A stretch of DNA of 6,431 bases from an uncultured Collinsella sp. (lineage in GTDB: Bacteria; Actinomycetota; Coriobacteriia; Coriobacteriales; Coriobacteriaceae). The stretch covers positions 1 to 6,431 of the forward strand of contig URTW01000120.1 in NCBI GenBank assembly GCA_900550815.1, written 5' to 3'. Position numbers and translations under genes: made by a program. A model generated the notes under the pieces. It was not told where the DNA came from. It saw nothing but the letters and a program-made list of their open reading frames with translations, and searched no databases. Positions 1 to 6,341 of the stretch are shown here, piece after piece (positions within the stretch are counted from its first letter, which is position 1; every line of letters begins with the position of its first letter).

Positions 1-258
1 CGTCCTCGTGTTTCCGCTACCTTTGGGGTGCGTCGCACGACGGTGCGCGGCGACCCGGCGCGAGAGGCCCCGCCCGGCGACCACGGCGGAGCGATGGCGA
101 CTTCTGGAAGCCATCGAGCGAAGCCGTTCGGCGGGTGGGGCCGGTGTGAGCGGAGGCGGACGAAACGCGACCCTGGGGAGCGTTGCCAGGGAGCCGCAGC
201 GAGAGCGACGCTATGCGTCGCGGGGGTCCCGCCCATAAGCGGGACCCAGCGGCCTCAA
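1..258 (+). mobile_element. Possible right end of an IS200/IS605-type element (tail of tnpB plus omega-RNA region)
   Basis: This GC-rich stretch differs sharply from the methylase gene that follows. One forward frame is open from base 1 and contains a basic tail around residues Arg-Thr-Lys-Arg-Asp-Pro, loosely like the poorly conserved C-termini of TnpB proteins. The zinc finger and RuvC aspartates of TnpB are not in the window, so this is not proof. The 3' part has a strong hairpin (224-247) followed 8 bases later by TCAA (255-258), an arrangement resembling the right ends of IS200/IS605 elements, where a hairpin precedes a TCAA-like cleavage site; in such elements the same region encodes the 3' part of the TnpB guide RNA. 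Alternatives are another structured RNA or the remnant of an unrelated gene. No confident protein gene was found in 1-406. Confidence 0.3.
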
Positions 259-262
259 GGCC
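171..262 (+). ncRNA. Candidate structured RNA, series of hairpins
   Basis: Four stem-loops follow one another: CCCTGG/CCAGGG (171-176 with 186-191), GCGACGC/GCGTCGC with a TAT loop (205-211 with 215-221), a perfect 9-bp stem (224-232 with 239-247, loop CCATAA), and GGCC-TCAA-GGCC (251-262). The density of perfect stems in under 100 bases is more than a coding tail needs. It fits an RNA scaffold such as a TnpB omega-RNA, which would end near 258 and use the bases after it as guide. It is not a recognised RNase P, tmRNA, tRNA or riboswitch. High GC alone raises the chance of pairing, so confidence is low. Confidence 0.25.
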
Positions 263-394
263 GATCGCTACGTGACAACCTCGAATCGCTACCGTTCGAT
301 AATTCCGATTGGAAGTAGTTTTCCTTTGCTCTATAGCCGGAGGTTAAACTGTTGGATATCTTTGTCGCGATTCAATTCGCACCAGCTCGTTATC

Positions 395-400
395 AAAGGA
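395..400 (+). promoter_or_regulatory. Ribosome binding site of the methylase gene
   Basis: AAAGGA lies 6 bases before the ATG at 407. It decides the start: the same frame is open upstream to an in-frame GTG at 272, but that one has no ribosome site, and homology-like sequence (MARKEAALDLWVADRL) begins at 407. No convincing promoter was found between 259 and 394. Confidence 0.6.
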
Positions 401-406
401 TTTCAC

Positions 407-2277
407 ATGGCCAGGAAAGAAGCCGCACTCGACCTTTGGGTTGCCGACAGGCTCACCGAATGTGATATTGAGTTCACATCTCAGGGGAGCAGCATCAAAG
501 AAATCGACAACGCCCTCAAGGACGCATCCAAGCGCGGAACGGGAAACGCTGGCTATCCTGAAAACGTTTCGCAAATTGGCCGCTTTGTTCTAGTCATCGA
601 AGATAAGGCGAGCCAGAGCCGACATGAAAAGCTAACAGATTCTGACATCCTCGACATGAGCACCGAGGCCGTTACCGATTATGCCGACAACGGTGCCTAT
701 CACTACGCCTCGCACATCGCAAAGAAGAGCCCTTTCACTGAGGTCTTCGCCGTTGGGGATTCAGGGGACTCCAAGCATCACGCCATATCTCCCGTGATCG
801 TGAATGACCGAGAAGGCTACAAGAGGCTCCCAGACCTCGAATCGTTCACTTGGCTCTCACCGAGCAACATCGTTGAATACTACACACGGTATGTTCTTGA
901 CGAACCAACCGACGTCGAGAAGACCACCGAACAAATTCTCAAGGATGCGGCAGAGCTTCACGAATATCTTCGCACCTACGGCTCCATCAAGGACCAAGAC
1001 AAGGCTCTTGTGGTAGCGGGGATTCTTCTAGCTTTGGATGAAATCGAATACGGCGGATTCTCAATCGATTCCCCTACCGGGGACCAGACCGAAGGCATGC
1101 GCGACGGCGATAAGCTGATGAACGCCATTCGTGGAAGACTCACGCGCTCCAACGTCGGGCCAGATGTGAAGAAAAACAAGCTTCTTGCTGAGTTCGGCAT
1201 TGTTCAAACAAGCTTTCGCTTAAACGAGGTCAATAACACCCTAGGGATGACCCCGTTGCACTACTACACGAACTTCCTTAACGAACACGTTTTCAAAAGC
1301 ATCAAGTACCAGCAGACTTCTGAAGACTTCATAGGTCGCTTTTACGGCGAGTTTATGAGCTATTCCGGCGGGGACGGCCAAACACTCGGCATCGTACTCA
1401 CGCCAAAGCACATCTGCGACCTTATGTGTGAGCTCGTTGTTAAGCCTACAGATACGGTGCTTGGCCCAACATGCGGAACGGCGGGATTTCTCATCGCCGC
1501 CATGCATCGCATGCTTTCTTCTGCAACCAGCGAGCAGCAACGCAAAGACATTAAGAAAAAGCGCCTTCACGGCATCGAGCTCCAAAGCAACATGTTTGCA
1601 GTCGCGGCTGCAAACATGATTCTTAGGCGAGACGGAAACAGTAACCTCGAATGCTGCGATTTCCTCAAACAAAACCCGGCCCAGATACAGCTCAAAGGGG
1701 CAACGGTCGGGCTGATGAATCCTCCATACAGCCAAGGAACCAAAGCGGATCCAAGCCAATACGAGCTATCTTTTGTGGAACGTCTTCTCGACTCTCTCAC
1801 AATAGGTGCGAGAGCGGCGGTCATCGTTCCGCAATCATCCATGACCGGAAAAGCAAAGCCGAGAAGGAGTTCAAGGTCTCCATCCTCAAGCATCACACCC
1901 TCGAAGGCGTTATTACGTGCAACACCGATACATTCTATGGGGTCGGAACGAATCCCGTCATAGCCGTGTTCACCGCCGGCGAACCACATGACCCTGAAAA
2001 GGAATGCCGTTTCATCGACTTTAGGGATGATGGCTATGAGGTAAGGGCGCACGTCGGCCTGGTCGAAGGCGACTCTGCAAAGGACAGAAAGCAGCATCTT
2101 CTTGACGTTTGGAACGGCCGCGAAGACGCCCCATCGAAATTCTGCGTCAGCTCGACCGTCAAGCCAGATGACGAGTGGCTGCACAGCTTCTATTACTTCA
2201 ACGACGAGATACCTACCGAAGAGGATTTCGAGAAGGCAATAGCCGTGTTAGCGTCGGATTATTTTAGCCAAATATAG
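407..2277 (+). pseudogene. BcgI-like restriction-methylase A subunit, frameshifted and IS-truncated
   Basis: With one base restored the product would be 623 residues, near the size of BcgI A subunits (about 640). These join a nuclease and an N6-adenine methylase in one chain and work with a separate specificity subunit. Visible N-terminally are P51-E52 and E65-D66-K67, a PD-(D/E)XK-like pattern within FVLVIEDKA. The methylase domain has motif I as LGPTCGTAGFL (residues 352-362) and motif IV NPPY (438-441). Lesions: residue 353 is Gly where the family normally has Asp or Glu; the frame shifts at the A-run 1849-1852, so unshifted reading gives 518 residues, the last 36 aberrant; the family-like sequence resumes in the -1 frame (AEKEFKVSILKHHTLEGVIT) and runs to 2277. 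From 2246 the DNA is IS21 terminal repeat, so the last ten residues and the stop are not native. No specificity gene follows. Antiphage restriction is the family role; this copy is probably inactive. The family call rests on remembered motifs. Confidence 0.85.
1849..1852 (+). other. Frameshift site in the methylase gene
   Basis: Up to codon AAA (1850-1852) the frame starting at 407 is conserved in character (AAVIVPQSSMTGK). Immediately afterwards the sensible sequence continues one base back, from AGC (1852-1854), as S-K-A-E-K-E-F-K-V. Loss of one A from an original run of five is the simplest explanation. The two reading frames overlap around this point, so the event is a point lesion, not a large deletion. 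A sequencing or assembly error in the A-run is the alternative. Confidence 0.85.
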
Positions 2278-2301
2278 TCGGCCGAGATTGACCAATCCCG
2301 G
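2246..2301 (+). repeat. IS21 left terminal inverted repeat
   Basis: Conserved blocks shared with the right end, in order from the tip, are TGTTAGCG (2246-2253), ATTTTAGCC (2261-2269), ATAGTC (2274-2279) and TTGACCAATCCCGG (2288-2301), at identical spacing. The ATTTTAGCC block occurs again further in at 2309-2317, which fits the repeated internal transposase-binding sites seen in IS21-type ends. Bases 2246-2277 also serve as the 3' coding end of the disrupted methylase gene. Confidence 0.9.
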
Positions 2302-2305
2302 CCGA
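2278..2305. terminator. Hairpin inside the IS left end, possible terminator
   Basis: TCGGCCG (2278-2284) pairs with CGGCCGA (2299-2305), continued after one mismatch by GATT/AATC around a GACC loop. It sits directly after the TAG at 2275-2277. It could end the methylase transcript or shield the IS from outside transcription, but the following bases (CCCATTTTA) hold only a short T tract. It overlaps the inner block of the inverted repeat, so the pairing may be incidental to that. Confidence 0.3.
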
Positions 2306-2352
2306 CCCATTTTAGCCAACACGCCCGCATCTATGACTTTCCTATCGCATTC

Positions 2353-3180
2353 CTACATCCCCTCGGGCTGGATCCCCCTCACCTTCACCGCCTGGGGGAC
2401 GGCCTCCACCGAGTAGGTGTCGAGCCCCCTGCCGCGGTAGCTCGGGCCCCGCATCACGAACACCGACGCCTTGTCGAACAGCCTGTCGAGGGCGCAGAGG
2501 AGCGTGTCGTCGCCCGTGAAGAACTCATCCCACCCGCTCGGGGCGATGTTACTCGTGAGGACCATCGCGTTCGGCCCCTCCTTCTCGTAGCGCCTGTCGA
2601 CGACATCGAAGAACAGGTCGGTGCACGGCCTGTCGTAGACGCATCTTCCCACCTCGTCCACGATGAGGCACGACGGCTTGACGAGCGAGGAGACGACCCG
2701 CGAGGTGTTTCCCCGCTGGACGGCCTTCTGGAACCTGTCCCTGAGCTCGGTCGCCTTTATGTAGTAGGTCTTGAGCCCCCGCATGCAGCACTCGCGCCCG
2801 TAGGCCTGCGCGAGGTGCGTCTTCCCTATGCCGCCGGGCCCGACGAAGGCGACGTTGCGGTGCGCGTAGAGGTCGGCCAGCGACGGGAGCTTGCCCAGCG
2901 CGGCCGCGTCCCGGCCCTGGATCCTGGAGAAGTCGAAGCCCTCGAAGGTCTTGGGCTCGCGCCTGGGCAGCCTGCTCAGCCTCAGCAGCGTCTCGATGGA
3001 GGCGAGCCTCCTCTTCTCCGCAAGGTAGGAGAAGGTGGCGGCCACGGCGGCCATCTCCCCGTCGCCGAGGTCGAGGTCCGAGGCGAGGGTCGCGAGCTCC
3101 TCCGCCCCGACGGCGATCCCGAGCCTCGCCGCGGCGTCGCTCGCGAGCTCGTAGGGGCTCGCCCCCGCGCCCGCCATCAT
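2353..3180 (-). CDS. istB: IS21 transposition helper ATPase IstB
   Basis: A 275-residue AAA+ ATPase that assembles on target DNA and delivers it to the IstA transposase. Walker A is GPGGIGKT (114-121), Walker B is CLIVDE (171-176), a sensor-1-like Asn is in VLTSN (211), and an arginine in LDRLFD (233) sits where sensor or finger arginines are found. The N-terminal 90 residues are helical and basic, as in the IstB family; total length is near the usual 250-270. The start codon ATG (3180-3178) overlaps the istA stop as ATGATG, so translational coupling is expected. A GGGAGG site lies 4 bases before the first ATG and 7 before the second (3177), so the latter may be used. The same frame is open much further upstream, but that part lies inside istA and is a GC-rich shadow. 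Confidence 0.93.
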   Translation of the reverse strand: MMAGAGASPYELASDAAARLGIAVGAEELATLASDLDLGDGEMAAVAATFSYLAEKRRLASIETLLRLSRLPRREPKTFEGFDFSRIQGRDAAALGKLPSLADLYAHRNVAFVGPGGIGKTHLAQAYGRECCMRGLKTYYIKATELRDRFQKAVQRGNTSRVVSSLVKPSCLIVDEVGRCVYDRPCTDLFFDVVDRRYEKEGPNAMVLTSNIAPSGWDEFFTGDDTLLCALDRLFDKASVFVMRGPSYRGRGLDTYSVEAVPQAVKVRGIQPEGM

Positions 3181-4484
3181 TCGGCCCTCCCGAAGTCGAA
3201 CCTCTCGAAACCGGGCTTCGCACGGGGCGGGGCGATCTGCTCGACCACGGTCCCGACCGGCTGGGTCGGCAGCTCCTCGGGCTGCGCCGGCGATGTCTCC
3301 CACTGGCCCTCGCACCAGCTGTCGGCGCCGGCGCCGACGGCGTGGGCGACGAGCTCGCGGGAGAGGTCGTCGCTGTATATGTGCACCACGCGCCCCTCCC
3401 GGTTCACCCTGCACTCGCGGCGGACGTACCAGTAGGGCACGCCGTAGCGGTGCCCCTCGAAGCTCACGAAGCCGTCGAAGGAGATCTTCCGGCGCGGGCA
3501 CAGGTACCGCTCGACCTCGGCCGTGACCTCGAGCGGCCTGGTGTTCGCCGAGCACGCCGCCTCGTGCTCGCGCATCGGGACGCATGCCGCCGCGCGCCGC
3601 CAGCGGCCTCCCTGCTCGGCGCACCAGAGGGCGGCCTCCCGGTTGAGGGCGTCAAGGTCGGTGAAGGACCTTCCCGCGAGGAAGTTCCCCTTCACGAAGC
3701 GGACGAGTCTCTCCACCTTGCCCTTCGTATAGGGGTGGCGCGGCCTGCACAGCCTGGTGCGGAAGCCGACGACGCCCATGAACTCGGCGTAGTCGGCCTG
3801 CCAGACGGGCCGGCCGTCGGCATCGCGGCGGACGACCACGCTCTTCATGTTGTCGGTGAGCACGGTCGCGGGCACGCCCAGCGCCGAGAACGCGTGCAGC
3901 ATCCCGATGAGGAGGTTCTCCTGGCGCGCGTTCGGGAAGAACTCGACGTGGGCGCTCCCGCAATGGTGGCAGACCATGGCGAAGCAGGCGATCCGCGCCC
4001 GCTCGCCGCCGGGGCGCTCGACCGCGACGAAGCCCCAGTCCATCTGGTAGGCCTCTCCGGGCGCCGTCCTGAAGCGCTGCCCGCGGCAGCCCTGCGGGGC
4101 CACCTGCCGTCTCTTCGCGGGCACGAGGTCCCGGTGCGCGGCGATATAGGTCTTCACCGTGGTGAGGCCGCCGGCGTAGCCCTGGCCGAGCAGCCGCTCG
4201 AATATCACCTGCGAGTTGGTGACGCCCTTCCGCAGGAGGTCGTCCACCAGGCCGGTGTGGCCGGCAAGCACGCCCGGCGCGGCCCTCCTCCCGCTGTTCC
4301 CGTGGGGCAGGGCCCTGAACCCGTGTGCCCTGACCGTCCTCGCGCGGGAGCGGGTGAGCCCCGTCCTCCTGCAGAACTCCGCGAGGTTGCATGCCTGCGG
4401 GTCGAACCCGTCGCCCTCCTCCGCGGCCATCTCCCGGAGCGCCGCGTCTATAATCTCCTGTAGGTCATCGTGTCTCTCGTTCAC
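3177..4484 (-). CDS. istA: IS21 transposase IstA
   Basis: A 435-residue DDE transposase that cuts and joins the IS ends. An N-terminal helix-turn-helix-like segment (about 33-56, NLAEFCRRTGLTRSRARTVR) and a second helical DNA-binding stretch (about 70-120) precede the integrase-core domain. The catalytic acids are readable as D149 (QMDWGF), D211 (LTDNMKSVV) and E258 (KGKVERLVRF), with the RPRHPYTKGKVER signature typical of IS21 and retroviral-type integrases. Length is within the family range. The start is GTG at 4484-4482, supported by AGGAGG nine bases upstream. It is co-transcribed with istB, overlapping by four bases. No frameshift or internal stop is seen. Confidence 0.94.
   Translation of the reverse strand: MNERHDDLQEIIDAALREMAAEEGDGFDPQACNLAEFCRRTGLTRSRARTVRAHGFRALPHGNSGRRAAPGVLAGHTGLVDDLLRKGVTNSQVIFERLLGQGYAGGLTTVKTYIAAHRDLVPAKRRQVAPQGCRGQRFRTAPGEAYQMDWGFVAVERPGGERARIACFAMVCHHCGSAHVEFFPNARQENLLIGMLHAFSALGVPATVLTDNMKSVVVRRDADGRPVWQADYAEFMGVVGFRTRLCRPRHPYTKGKVERLVRFVKGNFLAGRSFTDLDALNREAALWCAEQGGRWRRAAACVPMREHEAACSANTRPLEVTAEVERYLCPRRKISFDGFVSFEGHRYGVPYWYVRRECRVNREGRVVHIYSDDLSRELVAHAVGAGADSWCEGQWETSPAQPEELPTQPVGTVVEQIAPPRAKPGFERFDFGRAE
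3185..3190 (-). promoter_or_regulatory. Ribosome binding site of istB
   Basis: GGGAGG on the minus strand lies inside the last codons of istA. Spacing is 4 bases to the ATG at 3180 and 7 bases to the ATG at 3177, which favours the second start or coupled re-initiation. Confidence 0.6.
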
Positions 4485-4493
4485 CTCAATGGT

Positions 4494-4499
4494 CCTCCT
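4494..4499 (-). promoter_or_regulatory. Ribosome binding site of istA
   Basis: A perfect AGGAGG on the minus strand, nine bases before GTG 4484, fixes a non-ATG start for istA. Confidence 0.8.
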
Positions 4500-4565
4500 A
4501 ACGCCGGCGTGTTGGCACCACCAGCGTAGTGGCGGCGGGGAGGCACGGTGGCCATTATTCGGTGA

Positions 4566-4621
4566 CCGGGATTGGTCAAAATAGTTTGACTATTAGCGGC
4601 TAAAATCGCCCGGCGCTAACA
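4566..4621 (-). repeat. IS21 right terminal inverted repeat
   Basis: Read on the minus strand from 4621 inward: TGTTAGCG, ATTTTAGCC, ATAGTC and TTGACCAATCCCGG at the same spacing as the left end; the divergent bases lie between these blocks. The istA leader (4485-4565) follows with no recognised gene. Confidence 0.9.
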
Positions 4622-4639
4622 GCGTATAAATAGAAGCTG

Positions 4640-4685
4640 AAACCAATGGGGCGATATCAGTATTTCGATATCGCCCCATTGGTTT
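4640..4685. terminator. Strong bidirectional hairpin terminator
   Basis: A perfect 19-bp stem (4640-4658 with 4667-4685) encloses an 8-base loop. The outer pairs are A-T rich (AAACC/GGTTT), so either strand ends in T residues. It lies 45 bases beyond the stop of the minus-strand flippase gene and is the natural terminator for it. It also separates that gene from the IS21 right end, 18 bases away. Confidence 0.75.
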
Positions 4686-4730
4686 ATTTGATATTGCGCA
4701 TTTTAAATAGATAGCGTCGTCGGTAAAGGG

Positions 4731-5996
4731 CTACCTACGGATAATGCAGAACAGCGAGCTTAGAATTGCTATTGAACAACCAAGGATAATTGAGTAGTTG
4801 ATGCCATTCATATCGGATATAGCAATAAGGGGTATGGCGCTAACAATGGCGCTTGTGAAAGCGACGCCATTGCAGATCAGTGTTTGCTTCATTCGTCTTT
4901 GGATAATCAAAACGTCATTGCAATAAAGAAGAAGGCCTACAGCTGCTGTCGCGATTAAAACGTATGGGAACAAATATGTGTAGGGCTGAATGCTGTCTCC
5001 GAATGCAATGATTAACAGTTTGCTGCCAACGAGACTTATAGCTAAAACGCATATACCCATTACGAGAATGAGCATTCCCATGGTTTTAATAAATGATTTG
5101 AGAAATAGAACTCTATCTTTCTTGAGATCTGCAGCGAGTTTTCCGATTAGCGGGCTATACAAGTAGGTGGCAGCAACTTGAATTAAAACTGCAGGTGTCG
5201 CAACACTTGCATAATGTCCGAGTGCTTCGCTTCCGTTCACAATACCGAAATACTGGCGAACCGAAGATACAATGGAGTTGGCTAACAGACTAGCTAACAT
5301 TGCAAAGAAGCATATTTTGGCCAACGATAATAGTGCTGAATTATCAAAAATGGGCTTGATGGAACCGAATCGTCTTGCGTGCGGCAAGTCGTAAACAATA
5401 GTGACAAGCATGCAGCTTACTGTCATTGAAACAATGGCAGTTGAAAGGCTATCCGTTAAGGCTAATCCAGCTGAAAAAGTACAAAGTGATAAAAAGCCTC
5501 GAATGAATTGCGAAATGCCGATATAGTCCATTCTTCCGTTCTTTTGATAAATGCCATACAGCACATCGCTAAAGCTCTCATCTGTTTTAAAGACAAGGTA
5601 AAGGAACGAGACGGTGATTAGACTCATTTGGCGATTTGTGGCTATGGGGATATAGACGGCGCAAACGATCCAGCCGATAAGAATTGTTATTAAGCGAAAT
5701 GCGATATAGCTTGAGTTGCTGAATTGATTTGAAATATCAGATACTTGGAATGTGCGCACTTTATATAAAGCTATTGAGGCAAATATAATTCCCGTTGCCA
5801 TTGCGAAGGCATAGAGACCGGAGTTTCCATAGGAAGACGAAAGCCTAACAACCATTACGGTCGTAACCCATTGGCAGCCAAGATAGCAAAGACATCCTAT
5901 TGCATTAAAAAAGGTATTCTGTGCTACTGATAATGGCTCAATAGCTCTCTGCTTTGAATGTCTTTCATTTTGAATGTTCACGGTACTTAACCACAC
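4731..5996 (-). CDS. Wzx-like polysaccharide flippase (oligosaccharide repeat-unit transporter)
   Basis: A 421-residue integral membrane protein with about twelve hydrophobic segments, roughly at 26-50, 60-78, 98-119, 124-136, 163-181, 186-202, 222-242, 262-282, 305-335, 340-358, 374-393 and 402-419. This size and layout match the Wzx/MATE-like polysaccharide exporters that move lipid-linked sugar units across the cytoplasmic membrane. It has a basic N-terminus (ERHSKQR) and a conserved-looking early block with paired polar residues. The start is GTG 5996, preceded in frame by TGA; GTG 5981 is an alternative, and neither has a strong ribosome site. Composition is clearly AT-richer than the rest of the window. 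The divergent glycosyltransferase start supports a surface-polysaccharide locus. Specific sugar and gene name cannot be told from sequence. Confidence 0.8.
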   Translation of the reverse strand: MWLSTVNIQNERHSKQRAIEPLSVAQNTFFNAIGCLCYLGCQWVTTVMVVRLSSSYGNSGLYAFAMATGIIFASIALYKVRTFQVSDISNQFSNSSYIAFRLITILIGWIVCAVYIPIATNRQMSLITVSFLYLVFKTDESFSDVLYGIYQKNGRMDYIGISQFIRGFLSLCTFSAGLALTDSLSTAIVSMTVSCMLVTIVYDLPHARRFGSIKPIFDNSALLSLAKICFFAMLASLLANSIVSSVRQYFGIVNGSEALGHYASVATPAVLIQVAATYLYSPLIGKLAADLKKDRVLFLKSFIKTMGMLILVMGICVLAISLVGSKLLIIAFGDSIQPYTYLFPYVLIATAAVGLLLYCNDVLIIQRRMKQTLICNGVAFTSAIVSAIPLIAISDMNGINYSIILGCSIAILSSLFCIIRR

Positions 5997-6113
5997 TTTT
6001 CGGTCTCATATAAATAGATGATGCATAATGATAGTGAAACTTTTGGTTGATGATAATTGTTTCACTCTGTGTTCTATACTTTTAGGGTTACTGATGTTCT
6101 TCTAAGGATAATG
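5997..6113. promoter_or_regulatory. AT-rich divergent intergenic region
   Basis: This 117-base gap separates the flippase (minus) from the glycosyltransferase (plus) and must hold both promoters if each is transcribed on its own. TATACT at 6075-6080 could be a -10 box for the + strand gene, but no good -35 lies at the right distance. No clear minus-strand promoter is seen either. Confidence 0.35.
6104..6108 (+). promoter_or_regulatory. Ribosome binding site of the glycosyltransferase
   Basis: AAGGA lies two bases before ATG 6111 and five before ATG 6114, so 6114 is the better start. The frame is open from 6057, but the extra residues precede the family's usual N-terminus. Confidence 0.6.
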
Positions 6114-6341
6114 ATGGTTTCTAAATCGCGCGTGCTGGTGATAATTCCCGCTTATGACGAGGAAGATAATATTGTTGCAACCGTTCAATCTGTCGTAGAT
6201 TGTGGTTACGATTATGTTGTCGTTAATGACGGGTCGACAGATGATACCCTTCAGATTTGTAAGGACAATGGCATAAATGTGCTCGACTTACCTCAGAATT
6301 TGGGCATTGGTGGTGCTGTCTTCTTTTATCTTTCACTGTAA
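6114..6341 (+). pseudogene. Family 2 glycosyltransferase, N-terminal fragment
   Basis: The first 69 residues match the start of a GT-A fold glycosyltransferase of the dolichol-phosphate-mannose synthase type: the beta strand VLVIIPAYDEEDNI (7-20), the nucleotide-binding VVVNDGSTDDT (35-45) and the NLGIGGAV turn (62-69). Such enzymes use a nucleotide sugar and act at the inner face of the membrane, here presumably in surface-polysaccharide assembly with the flippase next door. After Val69 the expected continuation (a Q-x-G-Y-type helix, then a DxD metal site) is absent in all three forward frames, and six unrelated residues lead to TAA at 6339-6341. Usual length is over 200 residues, so 75 residues cannot be functional. 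Disruption near 6320 by an insertion or deletion is inferred. Confidence 0.75.

Larger units (their letters stand above)
2246..4621 (-). mobile_element. Complete IS21-family insertion sequence
   Basis: The element is 2376 bp, within the usual IS21 range, starts TGTTAGCG and ends CGCTAACA, and carries istA and istB in order on the minus strand. Its GC content is clearly higher than that of both neighbours, so it came from another background. The ends were set by aligning the left arm with the reverse complement of the right arm: 42 of 56 positions match, and matching stops outside the TGT. Flanking bases (AATAGCCG on the left, GCGTATAA on the right) show no 4-8 bp duplication. Both genes appear intact and the ends are present, so the element could be transposition-competent. 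It interrupts the methylase gene. Confidence 0.93.

Noticed and set aside
272..406. Upstream extension of the methylase frame
   Set aside because: It has no ribosome site, its residues do not look like the family, and a good AAAGGA-ATG start exists at 407.
354..464. Small TTG-initiated frame after GGAGG (341-345)
   Set aside because: The spacing is acceptable, but the frame is 36 codons, overlaps the methylase start and has no recognisable content.
1846..1856. Programmed -1 frameshift or phase-variable A-run
   Set aside because: Codons GGA-AAA do not form a canonical slippery heptamer, four A residues are too few for phase variation, and the gene has other lesions.
1567..2184. 205-codon minus-strand frame over the methylase
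   Set aside because: It is antisense to family-like coding sequence and shows no domain, ribosome site or sensible composition.
3181..3624. Upstream extension of the istB frame by 148 codons
   Set aside because: It lies within istA, is Arg/Gly-rich shadow sequence, and the istB start is fixed by the ATGA overlap and ribosome site.
3342..4463. Long + strand open frame of 373 codons opposite istA
   Set aside because: It is fully antisense to a clear transposase with catalytic residues. Long shadow frames are expected in such GC-rich DNA, and the translation is low-complexity Arg/Ala/Gly/Val.
2288..4579. IS ends placed at the TTGACCAATCCCGG blocks
   Set aside because: Matching blocks at the same spacing continue outward to TGTTAGCG, so these are internal parts of longer repeats.
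4554..4579. istA promoter TTGACC plus AATAAT on the minus strand
   Set aside because: The spacer is only 14 bases, too short for a normal housekeeping promoter, and TTGACC is part of the conserved inverted repeat.
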